DNA from: Crambe crambe
Taxonomy: Eukaryota > Porifera > Demospongiae > Poecilosclerida > Crambeidae
Direction: 5' to 3'
Assembly (NCBI GenBank): GCA_963924555.1
Contig: OZ004584.1
Location: 7,997,001-8,061,000 of the forward strand
DNA length: 64,000 nucleotides
Positions 14,001 to 37,297 of the stretch are shown here, piece by piece. The translations under genes and the position numbers were made by a program. The stretch's first letter is position 1. Each line of letters begins with the position of its first letter. The notes beneath the pieces are model-generated. The model ran no database searches. It had not been told where the DNA came from and worked only from the letters and a program-made list of their open reading frames with translations.

Positions 14001-16712
14001 GAAGTGGACAAGTTCGCTGGCACTACAGGCACCACCTCTCCTAGCAGAGACAGCCGTAAAGATGTGGACAGGTTTGACTACTCTAGTAAATACAAAAGTG
14101 CTACTTTATATACCAGACGAGACTATTCCTCCTCCCGCAGTGTGAGCAAAGCATTCAACGACTCAGATTCATCTGACAAGAAGAAGGAAGAAGACGCAAC
14201 ACCCGTTACATACAAATCAAACATGGATGGCATCCAAACTCCTTCAAGTCCAACTTCAAAGATTTCTAAATCAGATGAGACACAGGAGGATTCGAAATCC
14301 AGCGATAACCTCATGAAGTCAATTGGAGGTAAACACAAGTTCAAGCACCGTCCGACGACCCCTATACAAGATCCTCATGCCGTGACGGGGGCCAAACTCC
14401 AGCGGTCTCCTGAAAGGCACACCAGGAGGAAGAGCGAGGGAATGAAACCGATCCCCCACATGTTAGTGGTTGGTGACGTTTCGAAATCTGAGACGATTGA
14501 GGAGGAGGAGGAGGAGCAGCGTGGACCGGATGAGGGGGAGATTCCTCCTGCCCCCTCCTCTTCCAAGGTAGTTGACCGTGATGTCTCCAAAGTCACTGAA
14601 CCTTCCACAGAGAGTGTTTCTGATAAAGATGCTCCGCAAATTGAAAAGGATTTATCAGAAAAAGAAAAAGATAACGCTAAAATCAACAGCAGTGTGAAGA
14701 ATGGATCCATTTCCAAGCCTGTTTCTAAGAAATCGTCAAGCAGTGATGATCCCGAAGTTTTGAAGCAATCAAGTACCACCAGTAGCCCCGTGCAAGGAAG
14801 CTTTAAGTCAAATACTAGTGAAATGGTTTCAAGTCCTCACGAGACAGCCAGGCCCTCTTCGAGATCTGGGCGCCAGAGTGTCAGTGAGAGCAAAGATCAC
14901 ACAAAGGTATCCACTCCCTATGAAACCTCCAGGCCCTCTTCGAGGTCTGGGCGCCAAAGTGCCAGTGAGAGCAAAGATCAAACAAAGGTATCCAATACGG
15001 CCAAGACTACCAAACCACTTTCTCCTACTCAGAAGAGCAAGACTTTAACATCGTCGAGATACTCCTCATCAACTTGCAGCGTGTTCACGATAGGAGAAAA
15101 TTCTCCCTTTATGAAGGCGGAGCCTCTTCCCGTTCTCAAACCAACGAACTCGGATGCCTCCAAGAAGGCCATTACCTCTGCCTCCAGAAGTCTCTCGTCT
15201 CTGACTTCTTCTCCCATTGACAAGGCATGGAAAGAAGAATCCAACCCCACTACTCTCACCTCTTCTTCTGTTCGTGGTACTGCTCCTGTTCGTGGAGGGA
15301 CATGGGATAGTAGAAGAAGCACTGGAATGTCATTGTCATCATCTCCAACTCAAAATGAAGAGATCTCGTCTCATAAGAAACGCACTACTGACTTCAATGA
15401 AGATAATAAAAGGGCCGTGTCTCCAATTGTGAGAAAAGACGTCCAATCAGCATCGAGTCCAGGATCAGCTTCCCCCACCAAGATCTACCCCACGTCATCG
15501 TATGAAAGAGCCTCTGGCGATAGACTGAGGAAGTTTGGCTTCAATGATGAGGAGAGCAAGAGTGGAAAAGATGGCGTGCAAGTCAAGACTTTATCCAGTC
15601 GTGAGGATTATACAAATCGCATTACGATTCCAGTGAGGTCACAGAGCGAAAAGGGTTCACCATCTAGACGGAAGTTCGTCCAGCGAGAAAAACCGATCCT
15701 TGATAAAGTCGACAGTGTGACTTCTCCTTCGATCGAAAATGCCGATAAGCCCTCACATTCTATTATAGATTTAGCCGGCCCTAAGATTATCGTCCGAACA
15801 CCTAGTACTTCTGGTGGTGGCGTCCAATCAACTACTCTTAAGAAACCAACAGAAGTTCAAATACGAGAACGATCCCCAACATCTAATCGCAAGAAACAAA
15901 AAAGCTGGAGAGAGACTCCTGTTATTCCTGATGAAATCGTGAAGGCGATCTTGACGGGTGAAATTTTTGACGAGGAAGAAGCATGTGAAAATCCTATGTA
16001 TGGAGGCAAGCTGGAAACGTGCGAGGAGAAGGAAGAGGAACCCATCAAGAAATTCTCCCCCGGCAGTAGCAGATCTGGTAGTCGAGTGGGACAGCATACT
16101 CCTACTCATCTGTCCCCTCCTTCGAGCAGTCCTGACCACTCCCATAGTCCCTCTAGTGTAACAGTCAAGAAGCTAAGCTTCGACTCTGTTGATCAATTGA
16201 GTCTCTCCGGTGAGGAAAAGCGACCACGTAGAAAGTTCCTATCAGCTGGTGACCACTCCGCTACATTCACTTCAAGTTACTCATCTGAAAACACCAACAT
16301 GTCTGATGACAGAGATGATAACCTCACCCCTGATCCACTCTCCGCTAGCATGGATATGCGACAAAACACTCTCTCACGTCTCCGCACCAGCTCCCTGTCC
16401 CATTCCTGTTCCACTCCCGATCTCACGGAAATCACTGGAAAGGCGAAGAAAGGTGCCAAGGCGAAGCGGGTGGAACGCTCCAATAGTAGGCGTCTCCTCG
16501 GTCGGTCCCGTGTGGATGCTTACATCGGCTCATCTCCAAATGACGGCTCACCCAGCCGGAGGTCAGGGGTTGGATTGATGAGTCCGAGGCACTCGTCCGT
16601 ATCCTTTTCCAGTCGACTCCTGAGTGGTTCAAGCATCAGCCGAGCCTTTGCTCCCTTCCGGAGGAGTTCAGAAAAAGAGACAAGAAACCAAGGCTCCAGA
16701 ACTCTCAAGTAA
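1205..16712 (+). CDS. DAPK/DRAK (STK17)-like Ser/Thr kinase with giant Ser-rich tail, 5' partial
   Basis: Exons: 1205-1340, 8697-8820, 9792-9840, 11025-11051, 11702-11854, 12210-12412, 12664-16712. All junctions are GT-AG and in phase, giving about 1579 residues. The first visible exon carries ATGGELF and the catalytic-loop HLDLK. The next has PENIL, the metal-binding ADFGLS and GTAEYV; then SPEIL and TDMWSIGALTYALLTGYSPF; then QETFLN, KDFIEKLL and RRMSAVRCLEHPWM. This subdomain series fits the CaMK-group DAPK/DRAK family, closest by eye to DRAK (STK17). The N-lobe is missing because it lies outside the window. The last exon (4049 bp) encodes a disordered Ser/Thr/Lys-rich tail with no recognisable domain but several internal repeats (a SPSRD..RKDVDKF unit three times near 13915-14075; GSRNGSLEGKDFK twice; RPSSRSGRQS twice). 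No ankyrin or death domain is seen, which argues against classical DAPK1. Family DRAKs are much shorter, so the tail is unusual. CT microsatellites form the polypyrimidine tract of three introns. Confidence 0.85.
6057..6230. repeat. 48-bp tandem repeat, about 3.6 copies
   Basis: Copies begin at 6057, 6105, 6153 and 6201. Each starts ATTGGGGGTC and ends TTAAAATAC, with only a few substitutions between copies. It sits inside the long kinase intron. The open frame across it is a by-product of the 48-bp (multiple of three) period. Confidence 0.9.
8624..8685. repeat. CT microsatellite forming a polypyrimidine tract
   Basis: About 60 bp of nearly pure CT immediately precede the acceptor of the PENIL exon (8697). 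Similar tracts precede the kinase exons at 1205 (about 1165-1200) and 11025 (10957-11022), the OSGEPL1 exon 4 donor side (56101-56137) and the TFIIIC90 exon at 61929 (61838-61913). Confidence 0.9.
10957..11022. repeat. CT microsatellite directly abutting a 27-bp micro-exon
   Basis: A pure CT run of about 65 bp ends two bases before the acceptor AG at 11023-11024. It serves as the polypyrimidine tract of the 27-bp micro-exon SIGALTYAL (11025-11051) of the kinase. Confidence 0.9.
12535..12625. repeat. Dispersed GACCCAGCCTTT-type repeat, intronic copy
   Basis: Reads as ...AACCCAGCCTTTTATCC..., TAGAGAGGCTGTCCTCTTGTC and ends with a GGTCCCACTGTATTA-like tail. Related copies lie at 33534-33660, 57358-57478, 59083-59375 and 60948-61022. 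No terminal inverted repeats or target duplications were resolved. It is probably an old non-autonomous element. Confidence 0.6.
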
Positions 16713-17136
16713 TTGCACTCTTTATCCATTTCATATCACAAATCAATTGCTCGTATTATAAATACTATACATGTTTAATTCATTCTGTGTGATCCTTAAT
16801 TACTAGGGGTTATCCCCTTCTTTTTGATGTTGTGTGTTGAAAACTTTTTTTCATTGCTTCAGCATATTTATCATAATCATTTTCCCGTCTTTGTATTAAA
16901 TTGAAAAGCAATGATAGCTTAAAATCATGAGTTATTTATTCATTGTTTGGAACTGAAAGTTGCTGTACCATTTTCAATGTCATATAGTCATTAGTATATG
17001 CCTTTTATCATAAACTAATAATTATTGCTTTATGCGCGCGCGATAACCAACTTGCGGTTTAGAATCAGACGACCTTTACCATTCATTATAACGCGAGCAC
17101 CAAGATCAAAAGCATAGATAGTATATTACCGCCCCA
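16713..17136. other. Kinase 3' UTR and upstream region of DHX8
   Basis: This 424-bp AT-rich stretch runs from the kinase stop to the palindrome at the DHX8 start. It has an alternating GCGCGCG at about 17034-17041 and no other coding signal. Confidence 0.5.
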
Positions 17137-17175
17137 CATCTTTGATCATAGATAGTATACTATCTATGATCAAAG

Positions 17176-17178
<3 letters not shown>
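17137..17178. repeat. 42-bp perfect palindrome ending at the DHX8 start codon
   Basis: The sequence from CATCTTTGATCATAG to CTATGATCAAAGATG equals its own reverse complement over all 42 bases with no spacer. Its last three bases are the proposed DHX8 initiator ATG (17176-17178). A degenerate third copy of one arm lies just upstream (about 17102-17126). Confidence 0.95.
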
Positions 17179-24380
<7,202 letters not shown>

Positions 24381-24494
24381 TTGAATATTGCATTATGACT
24401 CTGACATTATAATGAACTTTTGTACCTGCGCGTGCTCAGCCAGATACATGTTTCCTGGCCCTAGCCCCGCCCCTCATCGTGCATAGAAAAAAGA

Positions 24495-25294
24495 ATGGCT
24501 TTGAAGTAAGGAAGAAGTAGCTTCCTTTCAAAAGAACGGCTACCTAGAAATTCAAGGCTTCCTGAGTTCAAGAGAATGTGAGCTTTTGAGCCAGCCACCT
24601 ATTAGAACAAAAAGAAGCAGCAGATTTTATCCAGCAACACCAGACAAAAGACCAACAAGAGCAGTATTTTCTCACCAGTGGAGACAAAATTCGATTTTTC
24701 TGTGACGAATTATTAGAAGGCACAAAAAAGGAAGTGAGCAGGATAGGTTTTGCCCTTCATGCTTTGGATGCTGACTTCAAGGATGCGACATTCACTGAGA
24801 GAGCAAGAGATATCTCTAAATCCTTGAACTACAAACAACCTTGTGTTGTTCAAAGTATGATGCTGTACAAACCACCCAAAGCTGGACTGCACAAAGATTC
24901 AACCTTCTTGCTCACCCAACCAAACACACTTCTTGGGTTATGGATAGCATTGGAAGATACCAGCATTGGAAATGGATGCTTGAGAATAGCAGTGGGCAGT
25001 CACAGAATGAATATATCAAATCGGCGGTTAGTAAAATTCATTGATGAAGATGGGAGATTAAAGATGAAATATAGAGGAGATGAGCCAGAATTTGAGCAAC
25101 TGCATGCACTTCCAGTGAAAAAAGGTACTTTGGTGCTCATTCATGGGGATCTTGTTCATAAGAGTGGAGCCAATTTAGAAGATCGCTCAAGAACTGTGTA
25201 TGGGTTCCACATCTACGATGCAAGTAGATCAGAGTGGAGCAAAGACAACTGGTTACAACCAACAAACAAGGTCCCATTCTTACCTTTGTATTAA
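24495..25294 (+). pseudogene. PHYHD1-like phytanoyl-CoA dioxygenase domain sequence, intronless and frameshifted
   Basis: The main open stretch (about 24660-25294) encodes TSGDKIRFFCDELL, IGFALHALD, VVQSMMLYKPP, the HKD iron-binding motif, LLGLWIALED, GCLRIAVGSHR, the distal histidine in LIHGDLVHKSG, an Arg in DRSRTVYGFH, and NWLQPT near the end. This is the order of human PHYHD1, an Fe(II)/2-oxoglutarate oxygenase. The matching N-terminus (SFQKNGYLEIQGFLSSRECELL, about 24515-24580) is in another frame, and no plausible intron joins the two. Relative to the family, residues are missing after RECELL, after RFFCDELL and just before HKD. Together with the absence of introns in an intron-rich locus, this suggests a decayed retrocopy. 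All known catalytic residues in the open part are still present, so a short expressed product is not excluded. It starts about 115 bp downstream of the DHX8 stop. Confidence 0.7.
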
Positions 25295-25336
25295 CAGTAT
25301 CACCAGTATTGATCTAGCTAGATATAACTTGATTTA

Positions 25337-25416
25337 TAGCCTTGTTCCTAGGCCTTCCTCTCTCACTACGTACTATGTCGATAGTGAGAGAGGAAGGAAG
25401 GCCTAGGAGCGAGGCT
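25337..25416. repeat. Foldback (MITE-like) hairpin with AGCCTYGTTCCTAGGCC arms
   Basis: The arms CCTAGGCCTTCCTCTCTCACTA and its complement flank a loop of about 13 bp; the right arm carries an extra GGAA. The outer end TAGCCT..AGGCTA resembles hairpins at 45334-45380 and 62350-62426. It lies in the 211-bp gap between the PHYHD1-like relic and the BBS5 stop. Confidence 0.85.
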
Positions 25417-25505
25417 AGAGTTTGATCACATGACTGATTCTACTACGGTCATGAATAATGATAATTTATTATGGTAATGTCACAGCTTCATCATAATGCA
25501 GTAGT

Positions 25506-27315
25506 TCAGGATACCTCCCAGAGATCACTGAGAGTGAAGCCTTCAGGAAGCTTCTCTATGGCTAGGCCCAGCTCCTTGTTGAAGACAGGCTCTCTATCCT
25601 TGGATTGCTTGGGGTTTGCAAAGTAGGCCTGAGATTAATAATACCAGGGTTAGGATAAGCCTGTCAAAGGATAATCTGAAAGTGCCTTTGTACAAAAAAT
25701 GTATTCTCTTCTCCTTTATACATAGGAGGTTCCAGAGTTAGAAAGTTGACTAGCCTAGGGGGAACAGCTAATGCATCTAGCCTAGGGGGTAGTCACTGAC
25801 CGCCAATGCGTCCATTTTTGAAGTGTCTTGTGTGTCTATGTTATCAGCATTCTCATCAGCTGCTTCCAACCCATCAGGTGCCTAGAATTATATCAGGAAA
25901 TTCAGTTCTTTTTTGGTTTTTTCATAACCCCTTGGGGGGAAAATACAGTGGAATGTCTTATTTTTTGGGGAACCAGATAATAGTGTCCTGATTAGATACA
26001 TGGGTGTCCTAATGGGAGACAGAAAGAGTGTCCTGTAATAATAGCAAGGGCCTATGTGACAATAATTATCAGACTTTATCATGCATAAACACAAACCTCT
26101 TCTATGTTATATTCCACTCCAAAGATAGGACTGGCCTGATATGCTTGGTAGAGGCTATGCACCTCCTGCACAATATCCTTCAGTTTCTCTGCAGGGTCCA
26201 CTCGAAAACCCAAAACAAACCCTCCACTGTTGGCTGTGGTCTCCATCACCATTGCCACACCAAATTTGGAGTCCCTGATCTTTACAATTCCCTGAAGTGC
26301 ACAAAAATAAATGCTTCGATTCTCTTTAAAGAATCTACTTTTCTATTCGGAATGGGAATATACATATTACCACTGCCATTATCATGTTTTGCAGTGAAAC
26401 ATGATAATGAACCAAATCTCCCAAGTATTCTACCATTTATTTCTCCAACTTTTCATAAAAAGAGGGAATGGTCTCTTGATTCATTTCCCTTTTCATGAAA
26501 AGAGGGAATGGTCTCTCATCTTACCATTTGGAGGTAAGGGATGCTGACATTGAAGCTACTATTCATATTGGAGTGCCAGACGACTCTCACATTAGTGATA
26601 TACATGGTGCCAAGGTTACCCTGCATGGGAAATATCTGTCACATGCAAGTCATGTGATGATCATGATATCATACCTGGTCACTGCATAAGTTCCACACTC
26701 CAGGTAACTGTAATAGAATAATAGAAATATGGCCAGAAGCAGCTATTCATATTCAGGCTGTTGATATTAAATTGCATAATGCGTACCTTTGAATAAACTT
26801 GCTCTAGCGGAAGAACCTTCAGTTCTTTGTTAAAGATGAGGGCGCCTCTTAGCTTGAGCTCTCTGTACAGCTTCGAGGTCTGATATGCTCTGTGCACGGA
26901 CTTCACTCCACTAAAAAGCCTTGGGCTATTTGGTTGCTACAGAATAATCAGTATGGCAGAACTACATTTTTAAAGGACAGAAATAAACTCACTAGATTTG
27001 TGAAAACAAATTCAAACTGAGATTGGTCCAACTTGGTTAGAACGTAAAGTGCTTCTGTGGCCCCACGAAGTTTCTAAACATAGACTGACCTCATGAAACT
27101 AATACTTCTTCAAGCAAAAAAAAAAAAAAAACTCACAGAATTTGCATGTTTAGTGTTGATATCAGTAATGGTTTTGTACCCAATAGCTGAAATAAGAAAA
27201 AGGAGAGAGTAGATCATCAACATTTTGCATTTATATGACGTACAAAGGTTGATCCTGTTGTGTTTTGAAGATACCCACATAATTCTCAGATTGGTAATAT
27301 ACAATTTCCCTATAA

Positions 27316-27346
<31 letters not shown>

Positions 27347-27625
27347 AAATAAGGTAAGGCGGGACAATTACGAGGGTGGGAAAATTCCGTCATTTTTGAT
27401 AATCTTTATTTCTTCAGAATTGCCCCACCTTTGTAATTGCCCTGCCTTACCTTTTAATACGAGAGACTCATGTGTCATGGGAGGGCCAATATAATTGACT
27501 ATTATACCTTGCTCTCCATTATTTCCTTTAGTATCTTCTACTTCTGGCAAACTGTCGATCAATACCTCTCCTGGAATGGTCTGGAGGTGGCTGTAGAAGT
27601 GATATTCATTGACAAGCTTATTCAT
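25506..27625 (-). CDS. BBS5: Bardet-Biedl syndrome 5 protein (BBSome subunit)
   Basis: Ten exons on the minus strand, 5' to 3': 27625-27508, 27309-27244, 27186-27137, 27073-26993, 26936-26787, 26707-26675, 26620-26525, 26291-26097, 25881-25801, 25628-25506. They give 330 residues in phase; the human protein has 341. BBS5 is the phosphoinositide-binding PH-like subunit of the BBSome, which moves membrane cargo in cilia. Diagnostic segments are [72 protein letters not shown] then [39 protein letters not shown], and the C-terminal [23 protein letters not shown]. Both PH-like (DM16) repeats are present. The ATG at 27625 is the first in frame and gives an N-terminus about eight residues shorter than human; a further upstream exon is possible. 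One donor is GTCAGT and one GTTTGT, both usable. The gene is head-to-head with TMEM67. Confidence 0.94.
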
Positions 27626-27815
27626 GGCAAACAAGTGTTGTATACCTGTTGGAAATATCAAATCTTATTTCTCTGTCCTGCCATACTGGGTGAGGAGGGT
27701 GAGACATGATATCCACGTCTACTCAGTCTATATCTACGAACTGTTTATTACCACACCCCCTTTTTACCGCTGCCTAGTAACGTTTCTAAATAATACCCAC
27801 CACCACTGAGTATTA
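27626..27815. promoter_or_regulatory. 190-bp bidirectional promoter between BBS5 and TMEM67
   Basis: The whole space between two divergent ciliary genes is 190 bp, so their core promoters and 5' UTRs must share it. It holds the X-box-like motif at 27769-27781. No TATA box in a sensible position was seen. Confidence 0.75.
27769..27781 (+). promoter_or_regulatory. Candidate RFX X-box
   Basis: GCTGCC-T-AGTAAC fits the X-box consensus RYYNYY-N(1-3)-RRNRAC at every position. It lies 34 bp before the TMEM67 ATG and about 145 bp from the BBS5 ATG. RFX factors activate ciliary genes through such sites across animals. A single match in 190 bp can arise by chance, so this is a candidate only. Confidence 0.5.
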
Positions 27816-34761
<6,946 letters not shown>

Positions 34762-35297
34762 CTGCTATAATTCTTAGGGATTAAACAATTTTATGACGCT
34801 GACCATTATGCTACTAGTATCAGAATACCATCAACTTCATTCTTCTTCTTTTTGTCTTAACTGTGCATGCACAATAGTGGTAGCAGCATTATATAGTATG
34901 TAGAAATGAGCCACACACCCTGACTTATGAAGAAGAGCTTTCTGGTGCTACTGTTTCCTTCAAATATGCTGTTCCATAGCAGCACAGGAGAAACTGGAAG
35001 ATATCTGGTGGTCCGAAGTAGTCTGTGGAATGGCACTAAAATGAGTAAAATGGTGAGCCAATCCATAATTGTAGAATCATGGCAGAAGACCTGGGGAAAT
35101 AATAAGCTCGGAAGCCTTAAATATTGACCACAAAGAGTTAGTGATTGATGATTTTGTGATCTGTAGTTGGCAACTACTTGTAATTGTGAGTGAAGAATGA
35201 AACAGGCCCATGCATCGCTCCCGGCCGGCCCGCGCCCGAGGCGCGTCAGCAAGAGATCACGTGCATGGTGATCCTTAAGTAAAGTAGCTAGCTAGCA
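34762..35297. other. TMEM67 3' flank and upstream region of DUF1647 gene A
   Basis: No gene is seen. A CACGTG E-box at 35258-35263 sits in a GTCAGCAAGAG..TCACGTGCATGGTG block that is conserved upstream of gene B (39310-39337). The stretch TGTTCCATAGCAGCACAGGAGAA (about 34972-34994) resembles the DUF1647 coding segment around CCSIAA and may be a relic. Confidence 0.5.
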
Positions 35298-36356
35298 ATG
35301 ATGAAGTTTAAACTTGTTGGTATATTTTTAATAGTAGCTACTATTCTTGGAGTTTTTTATATCATCAGACCGAGAATTGATCTATCATATCGGCCCAAAC
35401 CTACCCGCACTTCCTCCCCTCTCTCGCATAGCTCGCTGTCCAGCAAGGCTACTCCTGTGTCATCATGTTGTTCCATAGCAGCAGGAAGGAAAGTCGCAGA
35501 TCTCTGTCCTAGCAACGAAGACCTTACAAAGGTGCAGCAGCATTCAATAAATGGCACCTGCAGTTGTACAGATTATATATTATGCAAGCTAGTGATGGTG
35601 ATAGGATTTTCCAGCAACCACTTTGAAGAAAGCAAAGACTATTTCGGTTCTGTTCATGCTCATTTGCCACACACTAGGATCATAGTTTATGACATAGGAC
35701 TGACTGCATTTCAATCTAGAACTGTAAAATCATACTGCAATACAGAAGTCAGGAAGTTTAATTTCAGCAAATACCCGCCTCATACTAAAAACCTGGGAAC
35801 ATATGCTTGGAAACCTTACGTTATTAAAGAAGTGAGTGAAGAGTTCGAGGTATTCACTTTTTTCGATGCTAGTATCCGCATTGGACCTTCATTTATACAG
35901 ATCCTCCCTAATCTGCTCAAATTTCCACTCATACCCTGTTCCAGACTAGGTAAAGGGCATCAAGTGTTCAGGAGTACACATGATGGCATGTTAAAGTACT
36001 TCGAACTGAACATGTCTAGAGAAAAACTGGTAAACTTATCTCCAACATACGAATCTGGCTCACTTATTTTCTGGGCTAATGACTTTATCAAAGAACAGTT
36101 TCTGCCAAAATATGTGGATTGTGGAGCACATATTGAATGCATAGCTCCAAAGGGTGCTTCAGTATGGGGGTGTAACTTTAAAAGGCTTAATGCAGGCTGT
36201 CACAGATTCGACCAATCAGCTTTGAATGCAATACTCTATCGTTACTTCAGTGAATATATAAAATCCCTTGGTAGAATGTCAACTAGTTGTGGGATCACAT
36301 GCCGACGTAGCCCAACAACTAAGTATGCAAAATCATTATGTATCAATAACTATTGA
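35298..36356 (+). CDS. DUF1647-like type II membrane protein, copy A
   Basis: A single exon of 352 aa. A short cytosolic end and one hydrophobic anchor (LVGIFLIVATILGVFYII, residues 6-23) are followed by a Pro/Ser stem and a lumenal domain. The domain has CCSIAAGRK, DLCPS, CSCTDYILCKLVMVIGFSSNHF, IIVYDIGLTAFQ, YCNTEVRKFNF, YAWKPYVIKEV, TFFDASIRIG, THDGML, GSLIFWANDFI and GCHRFDQSALNAILYRY. This order fits the uncharacterised DUF1647 family, whose members look like Golgi glycosyltransferases; DAS in FFDASIRI may serve as a DxD-like site. No substrate is known. It is about 97% identical by eye to copy B. It lies 536 bp after the TMEM67 stop, within the duplicated unit. Confidence 0.8.
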   Translation: MMKFKLVGIFLIVATILGVFYIIRPRIDLSYRPKPTRTSSPLSHSSLSSKATPVSSCCSIAAGRKVADLCPSNEDLTKVQQHSINGTCSCTDYILCKLVMVIGFSSNHFEESKDYFGSVHAHLPHTRIIVYDIGLTAFQSRTVKSYCNTEVRKFNFSKYPPHTKNLGTYAWKPYVIKEVSEEFEVFTFFDASIRIGPSFIQILPNLLKFPLIPCSRLGKGHQVFRSTHDGMLKYFELNMSREKLVNLSPTYESGSLIFWANDFIKEQFLPKYVDCGAHIECIAPKGASVWGCNFKRLNAGCHRFDQSALNAILYRYFSEYIKSLGRMSTSCGITCRRSPTTKYAKSLCINNY

Positions 36357-36499
36357 TAGCACTTGGTAGTTGGCCCAGCTTTTCTCTTTTCTTCTTTTAT
36401 TTATTTATTTATTTATTTTTTGGCATGTGCACTTGAAGGACAGGCACGTAGCACCTAATTAGCTAATCGTATGAGTAACATTCCAGTCTCTCCTTCAAT

Positions 36500-37127
36500 A
36501 CAGTACACAGATGCTCTTAACCAGGACCCCTGAAATGAGGCCACCCCTGTATTCAGGACAGTGATGACACCAGTCCTAAAGGTATCTTTGAAGCAACACA
36601 TGCAAGGTCACAGGTGTGATTGTTGGTACATGTGTGACCTTGAAAGTGCAAGACAAATATCATGGGTAAAAGTCATCACAGCAAAGAAAAACTTGTTTGC
36701 AGACTTCCAGCAGTTCAAATAGCGAAATTAATGTGCCCCGTTATTCTGGCATCATGCTTGGTTCCTAGTCTCACTGATCTACATGTCATCTCTTTTTGGG
36801 ACCATAAAAAAGTCGTTATTTCAGGGATGAATGAGACAGTCCTGATTAAAGAATCCACATTGAGGACTATGTTTCTTTACATTTCACACACACATCTTTA
36901 GAGATTTTTTATCCATGAGCATTTTGACTGAACCACCTTTGCTCTGTCGGTAACATCACCTGCACCGCAAACCGCAAACTCTTCGGGCACTACATCCATG
37001 GCCACTCACCACATGGTTCATGCTGACACTGACATAAGGGATATGGACTTGAAGGACAGACAGAAAGGACTTAGGGCTTCTGGTTATCACTTGAACTATC
37101 TCCAAATTAAAAAGGACCTTGGGTATT
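36500..37127. pseudogene. Decayed copy of a TMEM67 intron/exon (GNISVF..GHADTD exon)
   Basis: Positions about 36660-37060 match 31960-32410, including the intron stretch AATGTGCCCCNTTATTCTGGC, the acceptor CATCTTTAG and most of the exon (ACTCTTCGGGCACTACATCC, GACACTGACATNAGGGATATG). The exon copy has deletions after the acceptor and within the NISVF block that break its frame. It belongs to the second tandem unit. Confidence 0.8.
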
Positions 37128-37209
37128 AGTCTCGTGGGCCAGACTTGATTCTTTCCTTTTTCTTGGGGGCTAGAGAAAAAGGAAAGAATCGAGTCTGGCC
37201 CGCAAGACT
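37127..37209. mobile_element. Foldback MITE (TAGTCTCG type), copy 1, right flank lost
   Basis: Arms of about 36 bp (AGTCTCGTGGGCCAGACTTG... and its complement) surround a 10-bp loop, TGGGGGCTAG. The left flank CTTGGGTAT (37118-37126) matches the target duplication of the copy at 41430. The right end instead runs into ACTTGGTAGTTGGCCC, the sequence found after DUF1647 copies A and B, which marks a rearrangement junction. Confidence 0.85.
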
Positions 37210-37276
37210 TGGTAGTTGGCCCAGCTTTTCTCTTCTCCTTTTTTTTTTTTTTTTTTTCCTACTTGGTATGTAATTT

Positions 37277-37297
37277 GGGGGGGGGGGGGGGGGGGGG
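37277..37297. repeat. Poly-G run (21 G)
   Basis: It lies after a CTTGGTATGTAATTT block, as does the 25-G run at 40666-40690 in the next unit. Other G runs are at 33859-33874 (16 G) and 45406-45428 (23 G). Exact lengths in an assembly may be unreliable. Confidence 0.8.

Noticed and set aside
24588-24605. Tiny intron to repair the frame of the PHYHD1-like sequence
   Set aside because: The only GT..AG pair here would make an intron of about 17 bp, far below a plausible minimum.
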